From: Amycolatopsis acidicola
GTDB lineage: Bacteria > Actinomycetota > Actinomycetes > Mycobacteriales > Pseudonocardiaceae
Assembly: GCF_007713735.2 (NCBI RefSeq)
Contig: NZ_VMNW02000065.1
Span: 1 to 51,784 of the forward strand
Length of the DNA: 51,784 nt
Direction of reading: 5' to 3'
Part shown: one piece after another, positions 33,130 through 41,616 of the stretch
How the letters are laid out: every line of letters begins with the position of its first letter
How positions within the stretch are numbered: position 1 is the first letter of the stretch
Program-made: the position numbers and the translations under genes
The notes under the pieces: model-generated
Databases searched by the model: none
Seen by the model: the letters and a program-made list of their open reading frames with translations, nothing else
Told to the model about the DNA's origin: nothing

Positions 33130-33897
33130 TCACAGGCCGAGCGCGTGCACCCCGCCGTCGACCCAGATCATCGAGCCCGTGGTCGCGGGCAGCCAATCGG
33201 ACAGCACCGCGCAGATCGATTTCGCCACCGCCGTGGGATCTTCGGCGGCCCAGCCGAGCGGGGCGCGGTCGCCCCAGCCGCCTTCCAGCTCCCCGAACCC
33301 GGGGATGGACTTGGCGGCCATCGTCTTCACCGGCCCCGCGGAGACCAGGTTGACCCGGATGCCCTCCGGGCCGAGCTCCCGCGCCAGGTACCGGTTGACC
33401 GACTCCAGCGCCGCCTTCGCCACGCCCATCCAGTTGTACGCGGGCCACGCGACGCGGGCGTCGAAGTCCAGGCCGACGATCGACGAGCCGCGCGAGAGCA
33501 GCGGCAGGCACGCCACCGCCAGCGACTTGAACGAATACGCCGACACCTGCACCGCCACCGACACGTCCTCCTTCGGCGCGTCCAGGAAGGGCGCGCCGAG
33601 GCAGGACTGCGGGGCGAACGCGATCGCGTGCAGCACGCCGTCGAGCCCGTCCACGTGCTCGCGGACCCGGTCGGCCAGCGTGTCCAGGTGCTCCTGGTTC
33701 TGCACGTCCAGTTCGATCACCGGGGCGGGCTCGGGCAGCCGCTTGGCGATCCGCTCCACCAGCGACAGCCGGCCGAACCCGGTGAGCACCACCTTCGCGC
33801 CCTGTTCCTGCGCGGCCCTTGCCGCGTGGAACGCGATCGACGCGTCGGTGATCACGCCGGTGATCAGCAGCCGCTTACCTTCGAGCAGTCCGGGCAA
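33130..33897 (-). CDS. inhA: Enoyl-ACP reductase InhA/FabI
   Basis: NADH-dependent enoyl-ACP reductase of the type II fatty-acid cycle. The NAD site TGVITDASIAF and the catalytic pair Tyr154 and Lys161 in WPAYNWMGVAKAALES are present, with SAGPVKTMAAKSIPGF as the substrate loop. The protein has Ala91 (LHAIAFAPQ) where M. tuberculosis InhA has Ser94. TTG at 33897 is chosen because AAAGGA lies 6 nt before it and the product LPGLLEGKR aligns with the recalled mycobacterial start. Another TTG at 33915 would add six residues. It follows fabG by 34 nt in one operon, as in mycobacteria. Confidence 0.95.
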   Translation of the reverse strand: MPGLLEGKRLLITGVITDASIAFHAARAAQEQGAKVVLTGFGRLSLVERIAKRLPEPAPVIELDVQNQEHLDTLADRVREHVDGLDGVLHAIAFAPQSCLGAPFLDAPKEDVSVAVQVSAYSFKSLAVACLPLLSRGSSIVGLDFDARVAWPAYNWMGVAKAALESVNRYLARELGPEGIRVNLVSAGPVKTMAAKSIPGFGELEGGWGDRAPLGWAAEDPTAVAKSICAVLSDWLPATTGSMIWVDGGVHALGL

Positions 33898-33931
33898 AAC
33901 GAGTCCTTTCGCCAAGGGTTCAACGGGAAAA

Positions 33932-34636
33932 CTAGTGGCCCATGCCGAGGCCGCCGTCGACGGGCAGCACCGCGCCGTTGACGTAGCCCGCCTGGTCCGA
34001 CGCCAGGAAGCCGACCGCCGCGGCGATGTCGGCGGGGTCGCCGTAGCGGCCGGCCGGGATCTGGGCGAGGGTGGCCGCTCGCTGGTCCTCGGTCAGCGCG
34101 TTGGTCATGTCGGTGACCACGAACCCCGGCGCGACCACGTTGGCCGTGATGTTGCGCGAACCGAGCTCGCGCGCGAGCGAGCGGGCGAAGCCGACGAGCC
34201 CGGCCTTGCTGGCCGCGTAGTTGGTCTGCCCCGCGCTGCCGGAGAGCCCGACCACCGAGGAGATGAAGACGAACCGGCCCCATTTGGCGCGCAGCATCCC
34301 GCGCGAGGCGCGCTTGGCGACGCGGTAGGCGCCGGTCAGGTTCGCGTCCACGACCTTGGCGAACTGCTCCTCGCTCATCCGCATCAGCAGCGTGTCGTCG
34401 TTCATGCCCGCGTTGGACACCAGCACCTCGACCGGCCCCTGGTGCTCCTCGACCTGCTTGAACGCGGCGTCGATGGCCTCGGAGTCGGTGACGTCGGCCT
34501 GGACGCCGAACAGCCCCTCGGGCGCCCCGGAGCCCCGGTGCGTGACGGCCACGCTGTGCCCCTGCTCGGCCAGGCCCCGCGCGATCGCCAGCCCGATGCC
34601 GCGATTGCCTCCGGTGACCAGTACGGACCGTCCCAC
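33932..34636 (-). CDS. fabG: 3-oxoacyl-ACP reductase FabG (MabA-like)
   Basis: NADPH-dependent beta-ketoacyl-ACP reductase of the fatty-acid cycle, acting just before InhA. Short-chain dehydrogenase fold: TGGNRGIG cofactor motif (8-15), NAG at 75-77, catalytic Ser127, Tyr140 and Lys144 in SAGQTNYAASKAG, and the C-terminal VDGGLGMGH. The GTG start follows AGGAGGAGCAGGCAC. Length 234 aa is typical. It is first in the fabG-inhA operon and matches fabG1 in that position in mycobacteria. Confidence 0.96.
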   Translation of the reverse strand: MGRSVLVTGGNRGIGLAIARGLAEQGHSVAVTHRGSGAPEGLFGVQADVTDSEAIDAAFKQVEEHQGPVEVLVSNAGMNDDTLLMRMSEEQFAKVVDANLTGAYRVAKRASRGMLRAKWGRFVFISSVVGLSGSAGQTNYAASKAGLVGFARSLARELGSRNITANVVAPGFVVTDMTNALTEDQRAATLAQIPAGRYGDPADIAAAVGFLASDQAGYVNGAVLPVDGGLGMGH

Positions 34637-34797
34637 GTGCCTGCTCCTCCTGCTCGTCCAGCATGGCTTTCGCGCTGAGGTTAACCGCTGGCCGGAGCCT
34701 TGTCCGCACCCGCCACCGCTACCCGGCGGTAGGGCCGGTGACCTCCCGGGAGCCGGATCACACCCCCGGCGCGCCGCTGGTGATCGACACTCCGCGC

Positions 34798-34803
34798 TAT
34801 CGT
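34798..34803 (+). promoter_or_regulatory. -10 box of leaderless thioesterase mRNA
   Basis: TATCGT, 7 nt before the ATG at 34811. The start codon is otherwise without a ribosome binding site. Confidence 0.5.
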
Positions 34804-34810
34804 CACGCTG

Positions 34811-35218
34811 ATGGCCAAGACGATCGCGCGGCTGCCCATCCGGGTCCGCTACCACGAATGCGACCAGCAGGGCATCGTGTTCAACGCCCACTACCTCGCC
34901 TACTTCGACATGGCCTCGCTGGAGTTTTTCCGGGAAGTCTTCGGCTCGTACGAGAACCTGCGCGCCCGCGGCGTGGACACCGTGGTGGCCGAATCGAACC
35001 TGACCTACCGCGCGCCCAACCGCTACGACGACGACATCGTGGTGGAGGTCGGGGTGGAGCACCTCGGGCGGACGTCGCTGATCCTGGTGTTCACGATCGT
35101 GCGCGACGGTGAGGTCGTCACCGCCGGCACGAACCGCTACGTCTTCGTGGACGCCGAAAGCCTGGCCAAGGCCGCTCCCCCGGACGACGTGCGGGAGAAG
35201 CTGGCCGCGCTGCTCTAG
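34811..35218 (+). CDS. 4HBT/YbgC-like acyl-CoA thioesterase
   Basis: A single hot-dog domain of 135 aa. The family motif ECDQQGIVFNAHYLAYFDMASLEFF carries the catalytic Asp and active-site helix seen in 4-hydroxybenzoyl-CoA-type thioesterases; NLTYRAPNRYDDDIVVEV is the following strand. Substrate acyl-CoA unknown. Its stop overlaps the stop of the convergent phoD gene by 4 bp. It is divergent from fabG, and the roughly 175-bp gap between them must hold the fabG-inhA promoter. Confidence 0.9.
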   Translation: MAKTIARLPIRVRYHECDQQGIVFNAHYLAYFDMASLEFFREVFGSYENLRARGVDTVVAESNLTYRAPNRYDDDIVVEVGVEHLGRTSLILVFTIVRDGEVVTAGTNRYVFVDAESLAKAAPPDDVREKLAALL

Positions 35219-36810
35219 GCCTCCTGCACGCCGGGTTTTCCGTCCTCCACGACGAAACTCGCGCGCGTGCCGACCGGCGCGCCGGTCGTGGTCACGTAGG
35301 GCACCACGCGGAAGTCGCTGCGCCAGCGCTGCCGGTCGACGTTCACCCGGACGTACCCGCGCTGGCTGTTGAAGAACTTCAGGTGCGGGTTGGCGGCGAG
35401 GAAGGTCTTACCGCCGTCGGTCATGTCCGCGCCGTCGCCGCCGCTGGTGATCGACGTGCCGACGAACTCGCTGCCGACCGTCGCCGAATCCGGGTCGCCG
35501 TAGTCGCGTTTGAGGTCCCAGGCGTAGTTCTGGTGCCGGTCGCCGGTGATCACCACGAGGTTGCGCACGCCGCGATCCTGCGCGGCGGCGAGCACGCGGT
35601 CGCGGTCGGCGACGTAGCCGTCCCACGGGTCGAGGAACACGTTCACGGCGGGCCCGGCGTCCTGGTCGGTCTGCCCCATCGGTGCCTGGTTCGCGAGGAC
35701 CTGCCAGCGTGACCGCGAGGCGGAGAAGCCGTTGATCAGCCAGTCCCGCTGCTCGGCGCCGAGGATGGTGCGGCCGGGGTCGAACCGCTCCGTGCAGGTG
35801 GCCGAAGAGCCGTCGCCGCAGGGCTGGTCGTCGCGGAACTGACGGGTGTCGAGGACGGTGAAGTCGGCGAGCGTGCCGTAGGGCAGGCGGCGGTGCAGGC
35901 CCCAGTCCGGGCCGGACGGGATCTGCGCGTGCCGGTAGGGCAGGTGCTCGTAGTTGGCCTGGAACGCCTGCGCGCGGCGCTGCCGGAAGATCACCGGGTC
36001 CTGGTCGGGCTCGGTGTCCTCCTTGGAGTGATCGCCCGCCCAGTTGTCCTCGACCTCGTGGTCGTCGATGGTGTGGATCCACGGGAAGCGCGCGTGTGCC
36101 TGCTGCAGCGGGGTTTCGGCCTTGTAGAGCGCGTACTGCAGGCGGTAGCGGGCCAGGTCCATCGCCTCGGTGGTGAACTTCGGGTCGACCGTCACGCCGC
36201 GTTTGTTGGTGCCCACGCCGGATTCGTAGATGTAGTCGCCGAGGTGCACGACGAGGTCGAGGTCCTCCTCGGCCAGGTGCTCGTACGCGGTGAAGTAGCC
36301 GTCCTGCCAGGCCTGGCAGGAGGCGAAGGCGAAGTTGAGTTCGCGCGGCGAGGACCACGGCAGCGGGGCGGTGCGGGTACGGCCGACCGGCGAAAGCTCG
36401 CCACCGGCGCGGAACCGCTAGAAGTACTCGCGGTCGGGCAGCAGCCCGGAGATCTCGGGGTGCACCGAATGCGCCAGCTCCGGCGTGGCGACCACGCTGT
36501 CCCGGCGCACGACCGAGCGGAATCCCTCGTCCAGCGCGACTTCGTACTCCACGCGGACCGGCGTGGCGGGCATGCCGCCCTTGCCGTCGGCGGCGAACAC
36601 CTCGGGCGCCAGCCGGGTCCACAGCACCACGCCGTCGTGCAGCGGATCGCCGGACGCGACGCCCAGGGTGAACGGGTACGTGCCCTTGACCGGGCTCGCG
36701 AACGCGCTCGCCGAGTTCCAGGCCCCGGTGCCGAGCAGGACCGCAGCGGCGCCCGCGCTCCCGAATCCGAGGAAGCGGCGGCGGGACAGGCCGTTCGGGG
36801 GCGCGACCAT
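35215..36810 (-). pseudogene. phoD: PhoD-type alkaline phosphatase with in-frame stop
   Basis: Exported phosphatase/phosphodiesterase of the PhoD family. A Tat signal (LSRRRFLGFGSAGAAAVLLG), the N-terminal domain (GVASGDPLHDGVVLWTR), the metal motif VHLGDYIYESG, IDDHEVEDNWAGD, LDTRQFRDD and VITGDRHQN are all in one frame. The frame is broken only by TAG at 36418-36420, where the family has a Tyr codon (EYFYRF becomes EYF-stop-RF). A TAC/TAT to TAG change is enough to explain it. Real inactivation, readthrough or sequence error cannot be told apart. The start ATG has AGGAGG 7 nt before it. Without the stop it would be 531 aa, full length. Confidence 0.92.
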
Positions 36811-36916
36811 GCGAGAACCTCCTGTGGTGGGATGGTGTTCCCGGATGCTGTGCGCCCGAAGTGTCCACGGCCCGACTTAAGATCCACTTCCAGGTGAAGG
36901 GAAGAAGAGCAGCAGG

Positions 36917-37381
36917 ATGTTCCGCGTTCTGTTCTACCGCCCCGAGATCCCGCCCAACACGGGCAACGCGATCCGGCTGTCCGCCAACACCGGGGTGGAG
37001 CTGCACCTGGTCGAGCCGCTGGGTTTCGCCTTCGAGGACAAGCATTTGCGCCGCGCCGGGCTCGATTACCACGACCTCGCGCACGTGCGGGTGCACCCCG
37101 ATCTGGCCTCGGCGTGGGAGGCGTTGCTGCCCGCGAACGTGTACGCGTTCACCGCGCACGCGAAGCGCTGGTACACCGATGTCGCCTACCAGTCCGGTGA
37201 TGTGCTGATGTTCGGCCCCGAGTCGGTCGGCCTGCCCCCGGAGGTGCTGGCGGCGCCGGAGATCACCGACAGCGTCAAGCTGCCGATGCGGCCGGGGTCG
37301 CGATCACTGAACCTCGCCAACACCACGTCCATCGCGATCTACGAGGCGTGGCGCCAGCACGGGTTCGCGTTCAGCGGCTGA
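36917..37381 (+). CDS. trmL: tRNA (cytidine/uridine-34-2'-O)-methyltransferase TrmL-like
   Basis: SPOUT-class RNA methyltransferase that forms the trefoil-knot dimer and 2'-O-methylates the wobble base of certain leucine tRNAs in the family. Motif 1 is EIPPNTGNAIRLSANTG, motif 2 is VLMFGPESVGLPPEVL and motif 3 is MRPGSRSLNLANTTSIAIYEAWRQ, all near-canonical. Length 154 aa is the minimal form. TAAGAT (36878-36883) may be a -10 box. The ribosome binding region is purine-rich (AAGGGAAGAAGAG). It overlaps the convergent DUF4287 gene by 11 bp. Confidence 0.93.
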   Translation: MFRVLFYRPEIPPNTGNAIRLSANTGVELHLVEPLGFAFEDKHLRRAGLDYHDLAHVRVHPDLASAWEALLPANVYAFTAHAKRWYTDVAYQSGDVLMFGPESVGLPPEVLAAPEITDSVKLPMRPGSRSLNLANTTSIAIYEAWRQHGFAFSG

Positions 37382-37943
37382 GCTCGGCCGCGCGGGCGAG
37401 CCAGTCCGCGACCTCTTCGTCCACGTCCTCGGGCGCCTGCAAGGGAATCCGGGCCGTGAGCGCGTCGTCGCGCAGCACCTGCGGCGACTCGAGCCTGCCC
37501 GTGGTCTCGATCCCGTCGAGCCGCAGGCCGAGATCGACGCGGGTTTTGGTGGTGGCCTTGACGACGGCGAACTTGCGGCGCGGCGTGGACAGCGTGACGT
37601 AGGTCTTGCGGGCGCCGACCTCGACCTCGTCGAGCGCCGCGGCGAGCGCGACCACCTTGTCGTAAACCGGGCGCAGCGCGGGCCTGTCGGCGTACTGACC
37701 GTCGACGAGCGCGCTCGCGTCCGCGGTCAGGAAATCCGGGTACCCGAAGCGTTCCATCACCAGCAGCATCTGCGCGTACCCGGTGACGCCCTGGCCCGCG
37801 AGCCACTCACGCAGCTCGGCCTCAGTGCCGATGCCCGTCCCCGCGACGCGGCGATTCCACTCGTCGACGCCTTCGCCGGTGCGCCGCTCGAGCAGCTCCG
37901 CGGACCAGCTCCGCATCCGTTCCCACGCCGTGACCTCGACCAT
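37371..37943 (-). CDS. DUF4287/DUF5655 domain protein
   Basis: A 190-aa soluble protein of unknown function. The N-terminal part (WSAELLERRTGEGVDEWNRRVAGTGIGTEAELREWLAGQGVTGYAQMLLVMER) resembles DUF4287, and the C-terminal part (KVVALAAALDEVEVGARKTYVTLSTPRRKFAVVKATTKTRVDLGLRL) resembles DUF5655, which has a predicted DNA-transport or phosphate-binding-like fold. The start has TAGCCT 6 nt upstream, so a leaderless mRNA is likely. No functional clue from neighbours. Confidence 0.75.
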   Translation of the reverse strand: MVEVTAWERMRSWSAELLERRTGEGVDEWNRRVAGTGIGTEAELREWLAGQGVTGYAQMLLVMERFGYPDFLTADASALVDGQYADRPALRPVYDKVVALAAALDEVEVGARKTYVTLSTPRRKFAVVKATTKTRVDLGLRLDGIETTGRLESPQVLRDDALTARIPLQAPEDVDEEVADWLARAAELSR

Positions 37944-37949
37944 CGGCCC

Positions 37950-37955
37950 AGGCTA
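37950..37955 (-). promoter_or_regulatory. -10 box of leaderless DUF4287 gene mRNA
   Basis: Minus-strand TAGCCT, 6 nt before the ATG at 37943; it lies between this gene and the stop of the VWA operon. Confidence 0.5.
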
Positions 37956-37963
37956 GAGCCTGC

Positions 37964-38944
37964 TCAGGGCAGGCGCTGGCCGATGAACAGCGAGCTGCCC
38001 GCGGCGACGATGAGACACAGCGTGCCGAGCACGAACCACGGCTTGCTCGCGTCCGCTTCCTTGAGCTCGTATCCGATCTGCTCGCCGAGGTCGTCGTAGA
38101 CCTGCTTGAGCTGCTCGGCCGAGCCCGCCTGGTAGAAGTCCCCGCCGGACAGCCGCGCGACCTCCTGCAGGGAACCGTCGTCGACGTCCACCGGGACCTC
38201 GCGGCCGTCGATGGTGACGCTGCCGTGGTTGGTGCCGAAGGAGATCGTGGAGATCGGCACCTGCTGCTTCTTCGCCTCCTGCGCCGCGGTGAACGCGCCG
38301 CGCGGCGCGTAGAGGTCCTCGGGCACCGTCTGCTTGCCGTCACTCATCAGCACGATCCGCGCCGGCGGCGGCCCGTCGGCCCCGCCGACCATCGACGAGA
38401 ACCCGTCGATCGACTGCAGCGCCGCGTAGATCCCCTCGCCGGTGGCGGTGGACTGGGCCAGTTTCAGCCCGTCGATCGCGGTGACCACGTTCTGCCGTTC
38501 CGTGGTGGGCGCGACGAGCACCGTCGCCGTGCCCGCGAAGGACACCAGCCCCAGGTTGATGCCCGGGGTGAGCGCCCTGGCGAAGGAGTTCGCCGCGTCC
38601 TGCGCCGCCTTGATCCGGGTGGGCTTGACGTCGGTGGCCTCCATCGACAGCGACACGTCGATCACCAGCATCACGGTGGCCCGGTTGCGCGGCACCTTCT
38701 GCTCGGCGGTGGGCCCGGCCAGGCCCACGGTGAGCAGGATGAGCGCGACGATCAGCAACGCCGCCGGCACGTGCCGCGGCCAGCCCTGCGCGCGCGGGGC
38801 GACCTTGTCCAGCAGCGCCAGGTTCGCGAAACGCAGGGTGCGCTTGCGGCGCGCCCGCTGCACCAGCACGTAGCCGGCCACGACGGCCGCCACCACGATG
38901 AACAGCAGGAACCACCACGGGGCACTGAACCCGCTCAGACTCAC
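37964..38944 (-). CDS. Membrane-anchored VWA-domain protein (BatA/Rv1481-like)
   Basis: 326 aa. Two N-terminal membrane helices (about 8-27 and 58-76), a VWA domain with the complete MIDAS motif VIDVSLSM and further ligands in VLMSDGKQT, and a C-terminal helix (WFVLGTLCLIVAAGSSLFIG). The VWA domain probably faces outward between the helices. It is last in the moxR-DUF58-VWA operon, and its start overlaps the upstream stop by 4 bp. Related loci are implicated in envelope stress or chaperone-like metal-dependent assembly. The role here is inferred from family only. Confidence 0.9.
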   Translation of the reverse strand: MSLSGFSAPWWFLLFIVVAAVVAGYVLVQRARRKRTLRFANLALLDKVAPRAQGWPRHVPAALLIVALILLTVGLAGPTAEQKVPRNRATVMLVIDVSLSMEATDVKPTRIKAAQDAANSFARALTPGINLGLVSFAGTATVLVAPTTERQNVVTAIDGLKLAQSTATGEGIYAALQSIDGFSSMVGGADGPPPARIVLMSDGKQTVPEDLYAPRGAFTAAQEAKKQQVPISTISFGTNHGSVTIDGREVPVDVDDGSLQEVARLSGGDFYQAGSAEQLKQVYDDLGEQIGYELKEADASKPWFVLGTLCLIVAAGSSLFIGQRLP

Positions 38945-39882
38945 GCGGCTCCCCCAGACCAGCGGCGCTTACGGGCCACCACGAAGCGGACGGTGTCGGC
39001 GACCCAGTCGGAATCCGTGCGCAGCACCAGATGCGCGGCACCGGCCTGGCGCAGCGCGCGGGCGACCTGATCGCGATGGGCCTGCGCGGCGGCGGCGAAC
39101 TCGCGGCGCAGCAAGGCCGAAGCGTGCACTTCGCGCTGTTTCCCCGTTTCCGGGTCGGCGAGGACGACGGTGCCGACCTCCGGCAGGTCGATGTCCCGCG
39201 GGTCGAGCACCTCGACCGCCATCAGCTCGTGCCGCGCGGACAGCGCCCGCAGCGGCCTCTGCCACTCGGTACCGCCGAGGAAGTCCGAGACCACCACGAC
39301 GAGCCCGCGCCGCCGGGGCGGGCGCCGCAGCTGCTCGATGATGGCCGCCAGGTCACCCCGGGTGCCTTCGGCCGCGCGCGGCATCTGCGCGAACTTGCGC
39401 AGCAGGCTGCGGGCGTGCGCCCGGCCGCCGCGCGCGGGGATGCGGACCGTCTCCGCGCCGTTGGACAGGATGGCGCCCAGCCTGTTGCCGCCGCCCCCGG
39501 TGAGGTACGCGATCGCGGCGACCGCGCACAGCGCCAGATCCCGCTTTTCGCTCAGCGCCGTGCCGAAGTCGAGGCTCGCCGACAGGTCCGCGGCCACCCA
39601 CGTCTCCAGTTCGCGATCGGCCACCGTCTCCCGGATGTGCGGGACGGTGGTGCGGGCGGTGACCGCCCAGTCCATCCGGCGGACGTCGTCACCGGGCTGG
39701 TACGGGCGAGCCTCCCCCGGCTCCGAACCGGGGCCCGGCACCAGGCCGAGATGGTTGCCCTGCAGCAGCCCGTCCAGCCGGCGCCGCACGTCCAGCTCCA
39801 GCTGGCGCAGGCCCGCTTCGAGCCGGTCGCCCCGCAGGATCGGCGGGGCCCACGGCGGCCGCTTCTCGTTCTTGTCAGTCAC
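38941..39882 (-). CDS. DUF58 protein (Rv1480-like)
   Basis: 313 aa, cytoplasmic. Carries the DUF58 signature RPYQPGDDVRRMDWAVTART and a degenerate VWA-like region (LETWVAADLSASLDFG and GLVVVVSDFLGG). In MoxR operons this subunit is thought to adapt the ATPase to its target. The GTG start begins immediately after the moxR stop codon with no gap, and its end overlaps the VWA gene by 4 bp, giving a tightly coupled three-gene unit. Confidence 0.9.
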   Translation of the reverse strand: MTDKNEKRPPWAPPILRGDRLEAGLRQLELDVRRRLDGLLQGNHLGLVPGPGSEPGEARPYQPGDDVRRMDWAVTARTTVPHIRETVADRELETWVAADLSASLDFGTALSEKRDLALCAVAAIAYLTGGGGNRLGAILSNGAETVRIPARGGRAHARSLLRKFAQMPRAAEGTRGDLAAIIEQLRRPPRRRGLVVVVSDFLGGTEWQRPLRALSARHELMAVEVLDPRDIDLPEVGTVVLADPETGKQREVHASALLRREFAAAAQAHRDQVARALRQAGAAHLVLRTDSDWVADTVRFVVARKRRWSGGAA

Positions 39883-40953
39883 TTACCGCCCCGGTGCCCC
39901 CATCGAGACGGGCTGGCCGGGGCCGCCCTGCGGCCGGGCGGACACCTGCGGCAGCGGCACCGTCTGCAGGACCCGGTTGATGATGTGGTCCAGCGGGACC
40001 GCGTCGGCCAGCGCGTCGTAGGAGAGCACCAGCCGGTGCCGCAGCACGTCCGGCACCACGTCCACCACGTCCTGCGGGAGCACGTAATCCCGGCCGCGGA
40101 CGAGCGCGAGGGCGCGCGCCGCGGCGATGATGCCGAGGCTCGCGCGGGGCGAGGCACCGTAGGAGACCCAGCCCGCGACGTCGGTGAGCCCGTGCTCGGC
40201 CGGGGTGCGGGTGGTCAGCACGAGCCGCACCACGTAGTCGACCAGCGCGTGGTGCACGAAGACGTTCGACGCCACCTGCTGCAGCCGGACCAGCTCGGCC
40301 GGGCTGAGCACCTCGTGCGGCTCCGGCGCGGCGACGCCCATCCGGTAGATGATCTCCCGCTCCTCCTCGGCCGTGGGGTAGTCCACGACGATCTTGAACA
40401 GGAACCGGTCGCGCTGGGCTTCGGGCAGCGGGTACACGCCCTCGTTCTCGATCGGGTTCTGGGTGGCCAGCACGAGGAACGGGTCGGGCATCGGGAAGGT
40501 CTTGCCCCCGATGGACACGTGCCGCTCGGCCATCACCTCGAGCATCGCCGACTGCACCTTGGCCGGTGCGCGGTTGATCTCGTCCGCGAGCACGAAGTTG
40601 GCCACCACCGGGCCCAGCTCGACGTCGAACTTCTCACTGCCCTGGCGGTAGATCCGGGTGCCGAGGATGTCCGCGGGGACGAGGTCGGGGGTGAACTGCA
40701 CCCGCGAGAACGTGCCGCCCACGACGCGCGCCACCGTCTCCACCGCGAGGGTCTTCGCCACGCCGGGCACGCCCTCCAGCAGCAGGTGCCCCTTGGCCAG
40801 CAGGCCCACCAGCAGCCGCTCCACCAGCCTGTCCTGTCCGACGATCACCCGCTTGACCTCGAACACGGTGCGTTCCAGCAGCTGGCCGTCGCGGGCCGGG
40901 GTCGCGGCCTGCTGCCCGTTCGTGCCGTCGGCGGCGTAGCCGGGCTCGGTCAC
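39883..40953 (-). CDS. moxR: MoxR-family AAA+ ATPase
   Basis: A 356-aa AAA ATPase. Walker A GVPGVAKT (61-68), Walker B VLADEINRAP (122-130), sensor 1 VLATQNPIENEG and EAQRDRFLF with the arginine finger. It closely follows the recalled sequence of mycobacterial MoxR1 (GTFSRVQFTPDLVPADILGTRIYRQG). The GTG at 40953 is used because GAGGAGG lies 5 nt before it; the frame is open for six codons further. First gene of the moxR-DUF58-VWA operon. The family acts as a chaperone for protein or cofactor maturation; the client is not known. Confidence 0.95.
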   Translation of the reverse strand: MTEPGYAADGTNGQQAATPARDGQLLERTVFEVKRVIVGQDRLVERLLVGLLAKGHLLLEGVPGVAKTLAVETVARVVGGTFSRVQFTPDLVPADILGTRIYRQGSEKFDVELGPVVANFVLADEINRAPAKVQSAMLEVMAERHVSIGGKTFPMPDPFLVLATQNPIENEGVYPLPEAQRDRFLFKIVVDYPTAEEEREIIYRMGVAAPEPHEVLSPAELVRLQQVASNVFVHHALVDYVVRLVLTTRTPAEHGLTDVAGWVSYGASPRASLGIIAAARALALVRGRDYVLPQDVVDVVPDVLRHRLVLSYDALADAVPLDHIINRVLQTVPLPQVSARPQGGPGQPVSMGAPGR

Positions 40954-41007
40954 GGTTCCCTCCTCGTTCACGTTCGCGTCCTCCTGCGACCGTATCGGTA
41001 GTCAACC

Positions 41008-41586
41008 TCACGGCCGGTGTGAGGGCTGTGAGCTGTCCCGGTGGCGGCCGAGGTCATCCGGGGTGTCGATGTCCTCGCTCTCCCCGTGTCCGGCCGGGAC
41101 GGTGCGGTACTCCAGCGCGCCGAACACTTGGCGCAGTGAGGAATTCGCCGTCCGCGCGGGCATGGCGGCGCGCAGCGGGCCGGCCCGCCATACGCCGATC
41201 AGCCATTGCTCGCGCCCGTCCGGATCGACGAGCAGCGCCCCTTCGGCGCCCTCGGCCGCGGCCGCCAGCCTGTCCACTGTGGAGGGGCGCACGGCCGCGA
41301 GATCCCCTGCCAGCACAGCCACCGTCCCCACTTCCGGTGGCAGCACGGCGAGCCCCGCGGCGAGCGCCGCCACGGGGCCGCCGCCCGGCGGCTCCTCCCG
41401 CGCCCAGCGCACGCCGGTGATCGCGGCCCGCTCGGGGCCGACCACGATGACCGGCGAGGCGCCCGCGAGCGCGTCGATCACCTTGCGCAGCAACGGTTTT
41501 CCGCCGATCTCGAGCATCGGTTTGTCCACTCCGGACAGCCGGCGGGCGGCGCCACCGGCCAGCACGATCCCGGCGAGCTCAGCCAT
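41008..41586 (-). CDS. mobA: MobA-like molybdenum cofactor guanylyltransferase
   Basis: NTP-transferase of 192 aa. The signature GIVLAGGAARRLSGVDKPMLEIGGKPLL binds the nucleotide, VLAGDLAAVRPSTVDRL holds the metal-site Asp, and LLVDPDGREQWLIGVWR is the substrate strand. MobA attaches GMP to molybdopterin. The C-terminal tail is long and charged. The assignment within the family (MobA versus a sugar or CTP-type transferase) is by motif only. TAGCCT is 6 nt before the ATG, with GGGGAG in between. Not adjacent to other mo genes. Confidence 0.82.
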   Translation of the reverse strand: MAELAGIVLAGGAARRLSGVDKPMLEIGGKPLLRKVIDALAGASPVIVVGPERAAITGVRWAREEPPGGGPVAALAAGLAVLPPEVGTVAVLAGDLAAVRPSTVDRLAAAAEGAEGALLVDPDGREQWLIGVWRAGPLRAAMPARTANSSLRQVFGALEYRTVPAGHGESEDIDTPDDLGRHRDSSQPSHRP

Positions 41587-41592
41587 CTCCCC

Positions 41593-41598
41593 AGGCTA
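41593..41598 (-). promoter_or_regulatory. -10 box at the mobA start
   Basis: Minus-strand TAGCCT, 6 nt before the ATG at 41586. Because GGGGAG lies between them, a short-leader start cannot be excluded. Confidence 0.4.
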
Positions 41599-41616
41599 AG
41601 GGGTGACGGGCGGGCA

